Positions 25,427-32,711 of a stretch of 64,000 bases of DNA are shown here, piece by piece. The DNA comes from Opitutia bacterium (GTDB taxonomy: Bacteria > Verrucomicrobiota > Verrucomicrobiia > Opitutales > Opitutaceae). The number at the start of each line of letters is the position of its first letter. The first letter of the stretch is position 1. The DNA lies in NCBI GenBank assembly GCA_947472765.1, contig CANJCM010000016.1, positions 1-64,000 of the forward strand. Direction: 5' to 3'. Position numbers and translations under genes: made by a program. A model generated the notes under the pieces. It saw nothing but the letters and a program-made list of their open reading frames with translations. It did not search any database and had not been told where the DNA came from.

Positions 25427-26740
25427 ATGTCTCTCATTCTCGGTCTCGACATCGGATCGTCCTCGGTGATCGCCGGACTGCTCCGCGGTCCAAAGGTCGT
25501 CGCCGAATCGCCACGCGCCTTCTTCAAGTCGAAGCACTCGGGCTCCGCCGTCGAGGTCGATCCCGCCACGCTGCTGGCCGCCGTGCGCACCGCGATTGCG
25601 GGACTCGGGCCGCGCGTCCGCCAGGTTGACTCGATCGTCTTCGCCACGATGGGCCCGGCCTGGGTCGCGATGGATCGTCAGGGTCGGCCGCTCACCGCCA
25701 TCATCACGCATCAAGACCGCCGCAGCATCGTCGAGGCGCGCGAACTCGAAGCGCGGCTCGGCAAGGATCGCCATCTCGCGCTCTGTGGCTGCCGGCCGTT
25801 TCCCGGCGGCATCAGTTCCACCTCGTGGGCGTGGTACCGGCGGCACCACCCTTCGGCGCTGCGCCGCGCCGATCTCGTCGGGCACCTGAATACTTTCCTG
25901 CATCGCCAACTCACCGGCGCCCGAGTCATCGATCCGTCGAACGCGTCCTTCACCGGCTTGTTCGACACGATGACGCTCTCCGGCTGGAACGCCGAACTCT
26001 GCGCCAACCTCGGCATCGATTCGCGGCTGCTGCCCGAAGTGCTCGATGCCGATGTCATCGCCGGAACCATCACTTCCGCGGCCGCGATGGAGTACGGACT
26101 CCGGGCCGGTACGCCGGTCATGACCGGACTCATGGATGGCAGCGCGGGCATGTTGTTCACGGGCGCCGCGGTCGGCCAGTTGTTCAATGTCGTCGGCTCG
26201 ACCGACGTGCTCGCGCTCTGCACCGATCGGCCGAAGCCCCACGAACGCCTGCTCACCCGCGCCCTCGGTGTGGGCGGAAAGTGGCTGCAGGTTAGCACGC
26301 TCGCCGCGATGGCCTCATCGATTTACTGGGCCCGTGATCAGTTTTTCCCCGAGATGCCCGTCGCCGACTTCCAGGCGGAATTCCGCCGGCTCAGTCGCGT
26401 CGGCGCCAAGGCCGCAGGCTCCGTCGTCTTCGAACCCTACATGGCCGGCGAGCGCACGAGCCTGGAGCAACGTCAGGGCGCGTTCACGGGTCTGACGCTC
26501 GCGTCGACCCGGACCAATCTGCTGTCCGCCATCATCGAAGGTCTCACCCGCGCGAGCGCCGATCGTCTGCCGCTGCTCGAAGCGACGGGCACGAAGTTGC
26601 TCCGCACCGTCGCCGTGTCCGGCGGCTCGGACCGGCTGGATCAACTCATGCACCGCGACTGGCGCGGGCCTTGGAAATACCGCGCCGTGACCGACGCGAC
26701 CATGCGTGGGCTCGGACTGCTGACGCCGCGGGAACGGTGA
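25427..26740 (+). CDS. FGGY-family carbohydrate kinase
   Basis: A 437-residue sugar kinase with two actin-like ATPase domains. The ATG at 25427 starts MSLILGLDIGSSSVIAG, the phosphate-1 loop LDIGSSS; the extra upstream residues are not family-like. The FGGY_N part runs to about residue 225 (DSIVFATMGPAWVAMDRQGRPLTAIITHQDRRS, then WNAELCANLGIDSRLLPEVLDADVIAGTIT). FGGY_C follows with PVMTGLMDGSAGMLFTGAA and GQLFNVVGSTDVLAL. The closing VFEPYMAGERTSLEQRQGAFTGLTLA and TVAVSGGSDRLDQL are as in xylulokinase/ribulokinase relatives. At under 450 residues it is shorter than typical XylB. The substrate is probably the product of the TIM-barrel isomerase immediately upstream. Confidence 0.85.
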   Translation: MSLILGLDIGSSSVIAGLLRGPKVVAESPRAFFKSKHSGSAVEVDPATLLAAVRTAIAGLGPRVRQVDSIVFATMGPAWVAMDRQGRPLTAIITHQDRRSIVEARELEARLGKDRHLALCGCRPFPGGISSTSWAWYRRHHPSALRRADLVGHLNTFLHRQLTGARVIDPSNASFTGLFDTMTLSGWNAELCANLGIDSRLLPEVLDADVIAGTITSAAAMEYGLRAGTPVMTGLMDGSAGMLFTGAAVGQLFNVVGSTDVLALCTDRPKPHERLLTRALGVGGKWLQVSTLAAMASSIYWARDQFFPEMPVADFQAEFRRLSRVGAKAAGSVVFEPYMAGERTSLEQRQGAFTGLTLASTRTNLLSAIIEGLTRASADRLPLLEATGTKLLRTVAVSGGSDRLDQLMHRDWRGPWKYRAVTDATMRGLGLLTPRER

Positions 26741-26749
26741 AAGATTTTT

Positions 26750-26774
26750 GATTTTGGATTCTCGATTTTCGATT
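26750..26774 (+). repeat. 25-bp AT-rich direct repeat (family R11)
   Basis: Identical over 25 bp to 36691-36715. Both copies are on the same strand and start about 10 bp after a stop codon (FGGY kinase here, livF there). T-rich with GATTTT and CGATTTT words. The rest of the gap 26741-27095 holds CGCAGAGGGCGCAGAGG (about 26861), a GGACAGGATGGGCAGGATG word (about 26910) and the R1 element. Confidence 0.75.
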
Positions 26775-26951
26775 TCGTGTCGGCGGGGTCTGCAAGTGTC
26801 CCATCGTGGCGGCGAGCGTAAGCGAGTGGTGGATCGCCGTGGGGTGATCGATCGGGAACGCAGAGGGCGCAGAGGTTAAGAGAGGACGCAGAGCTCGGTC
26901 TGGATTTGGACAGGATGGGCAGGATGCCGGGACCAGCGCACGGTCCTCGGT

Positions 26952-27028
26952 GTGGCATGGGTCTCCTGACCCATGTAGAACCTGACGGGCATCCGATCCG
27001 ATTTCATGGGTCGGGAGACCCATGCCAC
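26952..27028. repeat. Nested inverted repeat (family R1), intergenic copy
   Basis: Arms of 24 bp (26952-26975 and 27005-27028) pair at 23 of 24 positions. Each arm is itself the hairpin CATGGGTC/GACCCATG. Compared with the copy at 2-89, C-G pairs have become T-A pairs on both sides, so the fold is kept. Confidence 0.8.
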
Positions 27029-27095
27029 TTCCAAGCCAGGTCCGAGTCGCATTTTTGAACTTCACACTTCGGCAGCCGCGGCGCGGACTGGACAC

Positions 27096-27713
27096 ATGCC
27101 GACGCGCGCCTGGTTCCCGACGTACATTTACTGCGAGCCCTTGCAGAAGGCGGGGATCCCGCGGCTCAACACCGATCTCGCGGACGAATGCCGGCGGCTG
27201 CGCGATTTCGACGCCGCGGGCCGGCGCTGGTCCGCGAAGAATTATCCGGGCGGCTACACGAGTTACGCGTCGATGAACGAGCTCCATCGCTTCTCGAGCA
27301 CGTTCGCCGCCCTCGAGAAAAAGCTCACGCGGCACGTCCGGACCTTTGCGCGCCAGCTCGACATGGATCTCCGTGGTCACTCCATCCGGCTCACGGATTT
27401 GTGGGTCAACATCATGCCGGAAACGGCCGCCCATTCGCTGCACCTGCATCCGCTGTCCTTCATGAGCGGCACCTATTACGTCGTCACGCCGAAGGATTGC
27501 CCCGGGCTGAAATTCGAGGATCCGCGACTCAGCAAGTTCATGGCCGCCCCGCCGAAAGTCTCCGCCGCCCGCCGCGAGAACCGGCCCCACGTCACCTACC
27601 CCGCCGAGGCCGGCAACGTGATTCTCTTCGAAAGCTGGCTGCGTCACGAAGTCCCCGCGAACCGCGTGCCCGAGGAACGAATCAGCATCAGCTTTAACTA
27701 TAACTGGAGCTGA
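27096..27713 (+). CDS. TIGR02466-family putative 2-oxoglutarate/Fe(II) oxygenase
   Basis: A 205-residue protein of the TIGR02466 family, placed in the 2OG-Fe(II) oxygenase superfamily and often seen in phage and marine bacterial genomes. The ATG at 27096 (MPTRAWFPTYIYCEPLQ) matches the family's FPTxIxxxxL beginning. Features: NYPGGYTSYASMNELHRFSSTFAALE, the conserved LTDLWVNIMPETAAHSLHLHPLSFMSGTYYV with candidate metal ligands His-x-His, the insert LKFEDPRLSKFM, and NVILFESWLRHEVPANRVPEERISISFNYNW with the distal His and the 2OG-binding Arg. The substrate is unknown. A single gene with no phage genes nearby. Confidence 0.82.
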   Translation: MPTRAWFPTYIYCEPLQKAGIPRLNTDLADECRRLRDFDAAGRRWSAKNYPGGYTSYASMNELHRFSSTFAALEKKLTRHVRTFARQLDMDLRGHSIRLTDLWVNIMPETAAHSLHLHPLSFMSGTYYVVTPKDCPGLKFEDPRLSKFMAAPPKVSAARRENRPHVTYPAEAGNVILFESWLRHEVPANRVPEERISISFNYNWS

Positions 27714-27807
27714 GCCGTCCGGGCGGCGACCGCTCCGCCCCTGGTTGGACCGCTGTGCACCGCACTGACAGGAAACTTTGTCCCCGAACCCGCGTCCGAC
27801 CCGTCCC

Positions 27808-28512
27808 ATGAGATCCACTGTCGTTTTCCTCCGCGCCGCCCTGGCTCTGGGTCTGGCCGCCGCCGTGGGCGGTTGCGCCAGCGACAACTGGGCGCCGGGC
27901 CGCGAGCCCGAACGCAAAGGTCCGCCGCGCGCCCCCGTCCCCGACATGGCGGGCGAAGCGCAGTTCTTCAGCGGCCGGATCGAAACGGAGCTCTCGCTCG
28001 GTCGCAGTGGATTTCCCCCGCGTGAGACCGCCCGGCGCGACAATCGCCGCCGCGATCCATCATCCGGTCCCTTCCAGCCCGACCAGAGCGTCGATGCGCG
28101 CATGGGGGGCGGACGACGCGGCGCCGGCCGGCCAGCCGGCCCACCTTCGGATCCGCGGGAAGGCCCTCGGGCGGCGCGCGGCACCGGCGCGGCCCCGATG
28201 CGCGCGGCGGGCGAAGCCCCCGTCCAATTGCGGCTGCGCCTCACCAATCACGGTGCGGAGCCCGTCGAAGTGGAGGTGACCGATTTCGATTCCCGCGTGG
28301 GCAACTTCGTCGTGCAACCGCGCCGCATCGTCGTCGGCGCGGGCGAATCCGTGGAAGCCGAACCGATGACCTCGGAACTCGGCGTCGACGCCGCGGAGAT
28401 TCCGGTAAGCGTCGGACTGCGGGTCAACGGCGAGCGCGAGAAACAGACGGTCGTCCTGCGCGTGACGCCGTTCCCCGCCGCCGCTTCGACCGCGCCGATC
28501 GCTGCCCCATGA
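27808..28512 (+). CDS. Lipoprotein of unknown function
   Basis: A 234-residue lipoprotein. The ATG at 27808 gives MRSTVVFLRAALALGLAAAVGGCASD with lipobox VGGC. A central, low-complexity Arg/Gly/Pro-rich linker (residues about 65-130) joins to a beta-sandwich-like C-terminal domain: VQLRLRLTNHGAEPVEVEVTDFDSRVGNFVVQPRRIVVGAGESVEAEPM and a final TVVLRVTPF. That domain resembles a small immunoglobulin-like or NEW-type fold, but I recognise no named family. Its stop codon overlaps the ATG of thpR by 4 bp (ATGA), so the two are translationally coupled. Confidence 0.7.
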   Translation: MRSTVVFLRAALALGLAAAVGGCASDNWAPGREPERKGPPRAPVPDMAGEAQFFSGRIETELSLGRSGFPPRETARRDNRRRDPSSGPFQPDQSVDARMGGGRRGAGRPAGPPSDPREGPRAARGTGAAPMRAAGEAPVQLRLRLTNHGAEPVEVEVTDFDSRVGNFVVQPRRIVVGAGESVEAEPMTSELGVDAAEIPVSVGLRVNGEREKQTVVLRVTPFPAAASTAPIAAP

Positions 28513-29093
28513 GTGAACCCGCTTCCGGGTCGGTGCCAGGCGAGAGCGGCACCGAGCGACTGTTTGTCGCGCTCACGCTCCCCGCCCCCGTGCGATCCGC
28601 GCTCGCCGCGCTGCCGACGCCGATGGTCGGGGTAAATTGGGCCCGTCCGGAGCAGTTTCATGTCACGCTCCGCTTCCTCGGCGACGTCACCGCCGGGCAA
28701 CGGCCGCGCATCATCGAACGTCTGAACGCGGTGCGCGTGATGTCCTTCGTGCTGCCCGTCGAGGGACTGGGCACCTTTCCGCCACCGGGCCGGCCGCCGC
28801 GGGTCATCTGGGTGGGAACCGGTTCGGGCCATCCGCGGCTCTTCCAGTTGCGCCAGCGGGTCGACGACGCACTGCTGTCGGCCGGTTTGGATCTCGATGT
28901 GCGCACCTTTCATCCGCACGTCACGCTCGCCCGCTGCACCGAGAACGCCGGACCAGCCGTGTCCGAGTGGTGTAGCGCCCGGCGGGATTTCATCGCGCCG
29001 CCGTTTCGCGTCGGGAGCTTCGAGCTTTATGCCAGTGAGCTCCGACCAACCGGATCGGTCTATTCGCAGCGGCACTCGTTTCCGCTCCAATAA
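28509..29093 (+). CDS. thpR: RNA 2',3'-cyclic phosphodiesterase (2'-5' RNA ligase family)
   Basis: A 194-residue 2H phosphoesterase that hydrolyses RNA 2',3'-cyclic phosphodiester ends to 2'-phosphomonoesters; older assays found reversible 2'-5' tRNA half ligation. The two catalytic HxT motifs are visible: FHVTLRFLGDV near residue 49 and FHPHVTLARC near residue 138. Also typical are the N-terminal TERLFVALTLP and the GLGTFPPPGRPPRVIWVG loop. Slightly longer than E. coli ThpR (176). The start ATG overlaps the previous lipoprotein stop codon. A hairpin that acts as a terminator on the opposite strand follows directly. Confidence 0.92.
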   Translation: MSEPASGSVPGESGTERLFVALTLPAPVRSALAALPTPMVGVNWARPEQFHVTLRFLGDVTAGQRPRIIERLNAVRVMSFVLPVEGLGTFPPPGRPPRVIWVGTGSGHPRLFQLRQRVDDALLSAGLDLDVRTFHPHVTLARCTENAGPAVSEWCSARRDFIAPPFRVGSFELYASELRPTGSVYSQRHSFPLQ

Positions 29094-29117
29094 AAAACCC
29101 GGCACCGCAGTGCCGGG
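29091..29117 (-). terminator. Rho-independent terminator for the glycine-zipper gene
   Basis: CCCGGCAC-CGCA-GTGCCGGG (29098-29117), an 8-bp perfect stem. On the minus strand it is followed by TTTTTTATT. It serves the convergent minus-strand gene 29202-29789 and overlaps the end of thpR. Between it and that gene lies a GTCGG/CCGAC palindrome (29128-29203) of the R14 type. Confidence 0.8.
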
Positions 29118-29201
29118 CTGAGATTCTTGATCCGTCGGGCTGGCGCTCGTCGGCCGGCGGTTGGCTCTTTGAGGCCCGTCGGCGAGCGACGGCCCTACAA
29201 C

Positions 29202-29789
29202 TTAGTGCCGGCCGTGACCGCGCGGGCCGCCGTACCGGTATCCGGGCCGGTAGCTCGGGCCGTAGTAACGGGGGCCCGAGTAATAGCCGAAGCCGACCGA
29301 GATGGCGGGCTGCGCCTCGACGTACACCACGCGCGGCGGCGCCGGAACGTAGACCACCTGCGGAGCCTGCTCGACGTAGACGACCTGCTGCTGCGGGGCC
29401 GGGTACGAATACACCGTGGGCGCGTTCGGAACGGTCGGCGCATTCGGCACCGTCGGAGCCTGCACGACCACCTGGCCGGGTTGGCTATAAATCACCTGGC
29501 CGGGCTGCGTGTAAACCGGCTGGCCCTGGCCGTAGACCACCGGCGGCGGAGTCGTCTGGTAAACGCGTTGCTGCGCGTTCACCGCGGATCCAACCACGGC
29601 TCCGGCCACGGCACCGATTGCGATGCCCTCGGCCCAGTGATCGCCATTGTGCCCGCCGATCAAGCCGCCGGCGATGGCACCGAGAACCGCGCCCGTAGCC
29701 GTCTGCGGACGATACATTTGCGCATGGGCCGTGCCGCTGGTGCCGGTCACTGCCACTGCGAGCGAAGCTGCGAGAAGGAGTGTTTTCAT
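29202..29789 (-). CDS. Glycine-zipper outer-membrane-type protein
   Basis: A 195-residue exported protein with signal peptide MKTLLLAASLAVAVTGTSGTAHAQ. Residues about 30-70 form a glycine zipper (GAVLGAIAGGLIGGHNGDHWAEGIAIGAVAGAVVGSAV) as in YMGG/OmpA-like or Rickettsia 17-kDa antigen proteins, which insert into membranes. The rest is low complexity: repeated QPVYTQPGQVIYSQPGQVVVQ, a direct TVPNAPTVPNAPTV repeat, a run of VVYVE-type strands, and a Tyr/Gly/Arg tail (YYGPSYRPGYRYGGPRG). Likely an envelope protein; no enzyme motif. It ends at a strong intrinsic terminator. Confidence 0.78.
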   Translation of the reverse strand: MKTLLLAASLAVAVTGTSGTAHAQMYRPQTATGAVLGAIAGGLIGGHNGDHWAEGIAIGAVAGAVVGSAVNAQQRVYQTTPPPVVYGQGQPVYTQPGQVIYSQPGQVVVQAPTVPNAPTVPNAPTVYSYPAPQQQVVYVEQAPQVVYVPAPPRVVYVEAQPAISVGFGYYSGPRYYGPSYRPGYRYGGPRGHGRH

Positions 29790-30000
29790 TGCGAGGATAA
29801 GACGCGGACGTGGGGGTCACTATTCATTCTAATTCAAAAAATGTGCGACCCGCCGGGACCGGCCTTGGTTCCGGGAGAGTCCGTGGATATCCGTCCGGCA
29901 AGGAGCACAGATAGAATGACAGTTTAACCACCAAGACACCGGGACATCGAGACGAGCCCCTGACCTCCTGACGACAAACTCGGGGCGGACCCCGAGTCAT

Positions 30001-30166
30001 TTAACCACGAAGGAACGAAGTGCATTCAGCGTGGCCCTGTCCGTGAGGACAGGGACTTCCCCACCGCTGCGCGTAATGCCGTCCCTGCCCTCACGGGCAG
30101 GGCTACGCCAAACCAATGGACTCCGAATTCAGGCACTTCGTGATCTTCGTGCCTTCGTGGTTAAAC
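30001..30166. repeat. Composite repeat: outer TTAACCACGAAGG inverted repeat enclosing R2 hairpins
   Basis: The left arm TTAACCACGAAGGAACG (30001-) pairs with CTTCGTGCCTTCGTGGTTAA at the right (ends about 30166). Inside are CCCTGTCC-GTGA-GGACAGGG (30035-30054) and CCCTGCCC-TCAC-GGGCAGGG (30083-30102). The first stem has a T-A pair where other copies have C-G. The gap 29790-30185 also contains a TTAACCACCAAGACACCGGG word at about 29926 and no gene. Confidence 0.75.
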
Positions 30167-30185
30167 CGGCATGGGTCTGCCCCGC

Positions 30186-31298
30186 TCAACGCAGCCGCGC
30201 GAAGAACCAGGCCGCGAGCGTCGCCATCCAGGCATGCGGCAGCCAGGCGGCCACCACGGGCTCGACGATTTGCTTGGTCGCGAGCGACGAGGCGAAGTTG
30301 GTGAACAGATAGTAGAGAACGAAGAGTCCGATCGACTTCGAGACGCCGACGGCGGGATTCACCCGGACACCGGTGATCGCGAACGGGATCGCGATCGCGA
30401 TCACGATCAACGGCCCGATGGTGTCGGCGATCAGGCCGTAATACCGCACCGCATAAGTGACGACCTTCGGGCTGCGCTCGCTCTCGAGGTAGGCAATCGA
30501 TTCGCGCAACTCGTGGAGCGACAGGTCAGCCGCGCGCCGGTCGATGAGCAGCATGCGCTCCGGGTCCTCGCGGTAATTCGCGGCAAATTTCTGCGTGAAC
30601 GGCTTGGAGGCCACGAGTTCGCCCGTCTCCACGAGGTAGGTCAGCTCGCGACCGTCCTTGAACACCCAGCCCCGCCCGACGGGATCGTACCACGCCTCCG
30701 CGGCGACGAGCCGCGTCCGTTCGCGGCGGGAGGCATCGATTTCGGACACCGACACACCGTACGCGCGGTCGTTGAAGCGGCTGTAACGATTGAAGAACCA
30801 GAGCCGCCCCTCGGCGCGATTGTCGAAGGCCACGCTGTAAACGAGGCCCACGCGATCCTTGCGGGTGGTCTTCGACTCGTACCGGAATCTCAAATCGTCG
30901 AAGAGCGCCTCCGACGTCTCGACCGACCAGGGCACGACCTCGGTGTTGAGCCACCAGGTCAGCCCGCAGCAGAAAAACCCCACGACCCAGATGGGCGCGG
31001 TGAGCCGGAAGAAGCCGAGGCCGGCGTTCCGCATCGCGGTGAATTCGTTCGCGCGATGCAGCTTGCCGAGCGTGTAAAGCAGCGAGAGCAGCAAGGCGAT
31101 CGGCAGCACGACCGCGAGGAAGCTCGGAATCGTGATCGCGATGTACTGGGCGATTTCCCAGAGGTTCGCGTCGATTTCCCGCAGGTCCTGGAACTTGTCG
31201 TAGAGCACCTGAATCAGCAGGAGTCCGCTCATCGTCGCCAGCACCAGGCCGAGAAATTGCAGCCATTCCCGGAGCAGATGCCGATCAAACGTGTTCAC
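30186..31298 (-). CDS. LptF/LptG-family (YjgP/YjgQ) LPS export permease
   Basis: A 370-residue inner-membrane protein of the LptBFGC lipopolysaccharide transporter family, which extracts LPS towards the periplasmic bridge. The GTG at 31298 begins VNTFDRHLLREWLQFLGLVLATMSGLLLIQVLYD, the family's N-terminal amphipathic helix and TM1; the open frame further upstream runs through repeat DNA. Six helices are visible: three N-terminal, a large periplasmic beta-jellyroll domain (about residues 125-275, WFFNRYSRFNDRAYGVSVSEID), then three C-terminal (YYGLIADTIGPLIVIAIAIPFAI and following). Whether it is LptF or LptG cannot be told. It is divergent from livK, with a 247-bp repeat-filled gap. Confidence 0.88.
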   Translation of the reverse strand: MNTFDRHLLREWLQFLGLVLATMSGLLLIQVLYDKFQDLREIDANLWEIAQYIAITIPSFLAVVLPIALLLSLLYTLGKLHRANEFTAMRNAGLGFFRLTAPIWVVGFFCCGLTWWLNTEVVPWSVETSEALFDDLRFRYESKTTRKDRVGLVYSVAFDNRAEGRLWFFNRYSRFNDRAYGVSVSEIDASRRERTRLVAAEAWYDPVGRGWVFKDGRELTYLVETGELVASKPFTQKFAANYREDPERMLLIDRRAADLSLHELRESIAYLESERSPKVVTYAVRYYGLIADTIGPLIVIAIAIPFAITGVRVNPAVGVSKSIGLFVLYYLFTNFASSLATKQIVEPVVAAWLPHAWMATLAAWFFARLR

Positions 31299-31351
31299 GC
31301 CCCCAGCAAAGGCGGTTTCCGCAGGCCGGGAAGCTATTTCAGGGAATGCGA

Positions 31352-31478
31352 GGGAATGCGCTGCGCGCATTCCCAACTTCGACGGGGACCGCAGATAGAG
31401 GGACGTGGCTTGGGTCCCCTCTCGAGAGGGGTGCCCGCCGGGCGGGGTGTGTCGGGGAATGCGCAACGCGCATTCCCC
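31352..31478. repeat. Hairpin cluster in the lptF/G-livK divergent gap
   Basis: GGGAATGCG-CTGCG-CGCATTCCC (31352-31374), CCCCTCTC-GAGAGGGG (31416-31431, R7 type) followed by GTGCCCGCCGGGCGGGG, and GGGGAATGCG-CAACG-CGCATTCCCC (31454-31478). The first and third are the same hairpin family. They take up most of the DNA where both genes' promoters should be. Confidence 0.75.
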
Positions 31479-31545
31479 TTCCTTGGGGGTTGAAAACACG
31501 GGGCGGCCTTTGTTCTCTCGCCCGGTTCAGGCCACCTTCCTCCCC

Positions 31546-32709
31546 ATGATGCATAAGCTTTCCCGGCGCTCTGTTCTTGCCCTCCTCGCGGTCTGCTCGC
31601 TCGGCCTCGGCTCGTGTTCGAAGCCGGCCGCCCCGGCCGGTTCGGCGGGCGACACGATCAAGGTCGGCGAATTCGCCTCGCTCACCGGCAAGGAAGCCGC
31701 GTTCGGCCAGTCATCGCACAAGGGCACGGTGCTCGCGATCGAGGAACTCAACGCCGCCGGCGGCGTGCTTGGGCGCAAGCTCGAGCTCGTGTCCGAGGAC
31801 AACCAGTCCAAGCCCGGCGAATCCGCGACGATCGTGAAGAAGCTCATTTCCCGCGACAAGGTCGTCGCCCTCCTCGGCGAGGTCGCCTCCAGCCGCTCGC
31901 TCGAGGCCGCGCCGATTTGCCAGGCCGCGCGCATCCCGATGATTTCGCCGTCCTCGACCAACCCGGCGGTAACGGAGACCGGCGACTACATCTTCCGCGT
32001 CTGCTTCATCGATCCGTTCCAAGGCGTCGTCATGGCCAAGTTCGCCAAGGACACGCTCAAGATCCGCAAGGTCGCGGTGCTCACGTCGGTGTCGTCGGCC
32101 TACAGCGTCGGCCTCGCGAAATACTTCACCGAGCGGTTCGCCAAGGACGGCGGAACGATCGCGCTCGAGCAGAAATATTCCGAGGGCGACAAGGACTTCA
32201 AAGCTCAGCTCACCGCGATCAAGGCCGCGGGCGTCGAAGGTATTTTCGTGCCGGGCTACTACACCGAGGCCGCACTGATCTGCAAACAGGCGCGCGACCT
32301 CGGGCTGAACATTCCGCTCTTCGGCGGCGACGGCTGGGAAGCGCCGCAGCTCATCGAGATCGGCGGCGCGGCGGTCGAGGGCTGCTACTACTCGACGCAT
32401 TACTCGCCTGAGAACCAGAGCCCGGCGGTCACAAATTTCGTCCAGAAGTTCAAGCAGCGCTGGAACGGCGAAACGCCGGACGCGATGGCGGCCCTCGCCT
32501 ACGATTCCGCCTCCGTGCTCGCCGATGCGATCAAGCGTGCCGGCTCGACGGAAGGCGCGAAGGTTCGCGCGGCCCTCGCCGCGACGAAGGATTTCGCCGC
32601 GGTCTCCGGCAACACCACCCTCGACGCCCAGCGCAACGCCACCAAGTCCGCCGTCGTCGTGACGATCAAGGGCGGCGCGTTCAAGTTCGTCGAGACGGTG
32701 GCGCCGTAA
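31546..32709 (+). CDS. livK: Branched-chain amino-acid ABC transporter, substrate-binding lipoprotein
   Basis: The solute receptor of a HAAT-family importer (Peripla_BP_6). It is 387 residues. ATGs at 31546 and 31549 both give a lipoprotein signal MHKLSRRSVLALLAVCSLGLGSC with lipobox GLGSC. The mature protein starts with DTIKVGEFASLTGKEAAFGQSSHKG, the family's ligand-cleft strand. It continues with GGVLGRKLELVSEDNQSKP, VVALLGEVASSRSLEAAPICQAARIPMISPSSTNPAVTE, and VEGIFVPGYYTEAALICKQARDLGLNIPLFGGDGW. It is first of the liv operon: livH, livM, livG and livF follow on the same strand, but a 563-bp cassette with a foreign-looking ORF separates it from livH. The upstream promoter region is filled with hairpins. 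Confidence 0.92.
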   Translation: MMHKLSRRSVLALLAVCSLGLGSCSKPAAPAGSAGDTIKVGEFASLTGKEAAFGQSSHKGTVLAIEELNAAGGVLGRKLELVSEDNQSKPGESATIVKKLISRDKVVALLGEVASSRSLEAAPICQAARIPMISPSSTNPAVTETGDYIFRVCFIDPFQGVVMAKFAKDTLKIRKVAVLTSVSSAYSVGLAKYFTERFAKDGGTIALEQKYSEGDKDFKAQLTAIKAAGVEGIFVPGYYTEAALICKQARDLGLNIPLFGGDGWEAPQLIEIGGAAVEGCYYSTHYSPENQSPAVTNFVQKFKQRWNGETPDAMAALAYDSASVLADAIKRAGSTEGAKVRAALAATKDFAAVSGNTTLDAQRNATKSAVVVTIKGGAFKFVETVAP

Positions 32710-32711
32710 GG

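Noticed and set aside
24500-26242. 580-codon minus-strand open frame
   Set aside because: It lies opposite the isomerase and FGGY kinase and runs through the R10 repeat between them; composition is shadow-like.
27096-27713. Prophage remnant around the TIGR02466 gene
   Set aside because: No integrase, capsid, tail or lysis genes are present and the neighbours are ordinary chromosomal genes.
26646-28247. 533-codon minus-strand open frame
   Set aside because: It crosses an intergenic palindrome and lies opposite the TIGR02466 and lipoprotein genes, both of which have convincing motifs on the plus strand.
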